A DNA stretch of 64,000 bases from Actinomadura xylanilytica (GTDB lineage Bacteria; Actinomycetota; Actinomycetes; Streptosporangiales; Streptosporangiaceae), in contig NZ_JASNWE010000007.1 in NCBI RefSeq assembly GCF_030283145.1, positions 1-64,000 on the forward strand, written 5' to 3'. Of the stretch, positions 59,628 through 64,000 are shown piece after piece. The notes below the pieces were generated by a model. The model was not told where the DNA came from, made no database searches, and saw only the letters and a program-made list of their open reading frames with translations. Position 1 is the first letter of the stretch; the number at the start of each line of letters is the position of its first letter. The position numbers were made by a program, and so were the translations under genes.

Positions 59628-60082
59628 GGCATGCCCCGTCCGTTGGAGTCGACGATGATGGCCCACACCCCGTACACCTGCGGGTACAGCGGCGTGGTGG
59701 AGCGCTCGCCCCGGTTGGCGTCCATCCAGGTGATCCGGCCCTCGTGGTTGCAGGCGTTCCAGGCGTGGGTGCCGGTGCCCTCCTCGGGCCGCCAGCCGTT
59801 CACGATGAGCGCGCAGTGCCCGTGGCCGAGGACGCGCAGCCGCTCGCCGATCGCGTCCAGCGCGGACGCGTCCGGCCCGATGTAGCGGAACGCCGCGCCC
59901 AGCACCTGCTCGGCCCGGTCCCGGCCGCCCACCTCGCCGCACAGCATCCCGAGCGGATCCTGCGGGTGGTAGGCGATCGTGCCCGCGGCCTGCGGATTTC
60001 CGTTCCAGGTCTGGATGAAGGACAGCGCGCATTCCAGCGCGTTGCTGGTCCGGCTCTGTTCGAGCTGGGGGGACTCGGTCAT
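59624..60082 (-). CDS. papain-fold toxin / glutamine deamidase-like protein
   Basis: A 152-residue protein resembling the papain-fold toxin domain (Tox-PL, toxin glutamine deamidase) that usually sits at the C-terminus of polymorphic toxins. The likely catalytic set is Cys18 (NALECALSF), His106 (GTHAWNACNHEGRITWMDAN) and Asp121. The HAWN-x-x-N-x-x-G-x-x-x-x-x-D pattern is the hallmark. Here it stands alone, without a signal peptide, delivery domain or WXG100 partner. It may be an orphan toxin module or a house-keeping deamidase. It is coupled to an immunity-like gene. Confidence 0.7.
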   Translation of the reverse strand: MTESPQLEQSRTSNALECALSFIQTWNGNPQAAGTIAYHPQDPLGMLCGEVGGRDRAEQVLGAAFRYIGPDASALDAIGERLRVLGHGHCALIVNGWRPEEGTGTHAWNACNHEGRITWMDANRGERSTTPLYPQVYGVWAIIVDSNGRGMP

Positions 60083-60211
60083 CGGACGGGGCTCCGCATT
60101 CGTCGGTGATCCCCGAGATCGTACGGATCTCCCGCCACCGGTCAAATCCCCGCCGCCGGGCGGATGGGGCGGGGCCGTAGGGTGGGGCCGGAGCCGGTGA
60201 GGGAGGGTGTC

Positions 60212-61160
60212 ATGGACGTGACGGCGGACGTGCTCGGGCCGGGGTACGAGGCGATCGAGCTGCCGATGGGACGGGACGCCGAGGGCGAGGTGGTGGCCAC
60301 GCTCGTCCGGCGGCGGTGCGCCGAGCCGTCGCGGCGCGCGGTGCTCTACCTGCACGGGTTCGTCGACTACTTCTTCCAGCGGAACCTCGCCGACTTCTTC
60401 GTGGGGCGGGGCGTCGACTTCTACGCGCTCGACCTGCGCAAGTACGGGCGGTCGCTGCGCCCGCACCAGACGCCCAACTACGTGGGCAGCCTCACCGAGT
60501 ACTTCCCCGAGATCGACGAGGCGGTGCGGATCGTCCGGGACGTGGACGGGCACGACTCGCTGCTGCTGAACGGGCACTCCACCGGCGGGCTGCTCGCGGC
60601 GCTGTGGGCCGACCGGGTGCGCGGCCGGGGCCTGGTCGACGGGCTCTTCCTCAACAGCCCGTTCCTCGACATCGCCGAGCCGCTCCCGGTGCGCAAGCTC
60701 GGCGCCGGGCTGGCGCGGACGCTGCGCGCGCGGTTCCCGATGGCCGCGATGCCCGCCGGGGTGTCCGGTGCCTACCCGCGCAGCCTGCACCGCGACCACG
60801 AGGGCGAATGGGACTTCGACCTGGAGTGGAAGCCGCTCCTCGGGTTCACGGTGCGGGCCGGGTGGCTGGCGGCGGTGCGGCGGGGGCAGCTCCGCCTGCA
60901 CGCCGGGCTCGGCATCGACGTGCCGGTGCTGGTGATGAGCTCGGACCGCAGCGTCCGGCCCGGCCGCCGGGCCACCGACGTGACCGGCGCCGACGCGGTC
61001 CTGGACGTGGCGCACATGGCGCGCTGGGCGCCGCGGCTCGGCCCGCACGTCACGCTGGTGCGGGTCGAGGGCGGCCTGCACGACCTGGTGCTGTCGGCCG
61101 GGCCGGTGCGGGAGCGGGTCTTCGCCGAGCTCGCCCGCTGGATGGGCGCCTACCTGCCGG

Positions 61161-61171
<11 letters not shown>
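60212..61171 (+). CDS. alpha/beta hydrolase (serine aminopeptidase S33 / lysophospholipase-like)
   Basis: A 319-residue cytoplasmic hydrolase. The nucleophile is Ser123 in LLLNGHSTGGLLAALW; the oxyanion region is LYLHGFVDYFFQRNLADFF. Acid and base are in VMSSDRSVRP and EGGLHDLVLSAG. The YALDLRKYGRSLRPHQTPNY block is typical of monoglyceride lipase / lysophospholipase-type S33 proteins, so a lipid ester is the likely substrate. ATG 60212 follows GGGAGGGT. Its stop overlaps the stop end of the convergent kinase gene by 11 bp, leaving no room for a separate terminator. Confidence 0.92.
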
Positions 61172-62939
<1,768 letters not shown>

Positions 62940-62990
62940 CGTGTTCCTGGTGGTTGGGGGCCTTTGTCGAGAACCCTAGTACTCCGGACG

Positions 62991-64000
<1,010 letters not shown>

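Overview
The window is high-GC actinobacterial chromosome. GTG starts are common, many operons are joined by GTGA or ATGA overlaps, and typical actinomycete families recur: MocR regulators, XRE/DUF5753 plus DUF397 pairs, membrane-anchored Ser/Thr kinases, DUF6297 membrane proteins, ECF sigma factors with long C-terminal extensions, a SAM-IV type riboswitch and a Nur-type nickel operator. A non-Streptomyces filamentous actinomycete such as Actinomadura or another member of the Streptosporangiales is my inference; no rRNA or marker gene proves it. Three tRNA genes are present (Lys-CTT, His-GTG, Arg-TCT), all on the minus strand. I see no CRISPR array, intact insertion sequence, prophage or obvious biosynthetic gene cluster.

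Layout. Positions 1-840 are less GC-rich, with a transposase C-terminal remnant and one possible 37-codon ORF. From 0.9 to 13.2 kb are an atypical LuxR-type response regulator, a nitrilase-family hydrolase, a 1623-residue protein I do not recognise, a DNA-binding/membrane/I36 protein, oligoribonuclease, and a flavin-binding protein divergent from a MocR regulator. From 13.6 to 24.3 kb come a phosphotransferase, two tandem ECF sigma factors each fused to a zinc-finger motif, a membrane helix and an extracellular module, a solute-binding/VWA protein, an EEP phosphatase, a SpoU methyltransferase and a secreted protein. From 24.3 to 38.9 kb lie a four-SseB-domain protein with a coupled small partner, a cysteine-desulfurase-like enzyme behind a SAM-IV type riboswitch, a lipoprotein, a class A penicillin-binding protein, a double FKBP-type isomerase and several small or uncharacterised genes.

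From 39 to 53 kb the window is mainly transport and cofactor metabolism: cobD-cobQ for cobalamin, a four-gene osmoprotectant ABC importer, a DUF1444 protein, an acyl-CoA ligase, and a NikABC(DE) type importer whose leader carries an exact TTGCAA-N5-TTGCAA palindrome, the form reported for the Streptomyces Nur box. Nickel import is therefore the best reading of that operon.

From 53 to 64 kb are a secreted TAP-like hydrolase, a LysE exporter, an XRE/DUF397 pair divergent from an RsbW-like ATPase, an ABC exporter with a DUF6297 membrane protein, a stand-alone papain-fold toxin-like protein coupled to a YrhB/Imm35-like protein, an S33-type hydrolase, and two tandem Ser/Thr kinases, the second cut by the window end.

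The best leads are the tandem sigma/anti-sigma/sensor fusions, the Nur-controlled nickel operon, the HTH-TM-I36 protein, the papain-fold toxin-like/immunity-like pair and the SseB protein with its coupled partner. All functions are read from sequence motifs by eye; no database search was run.
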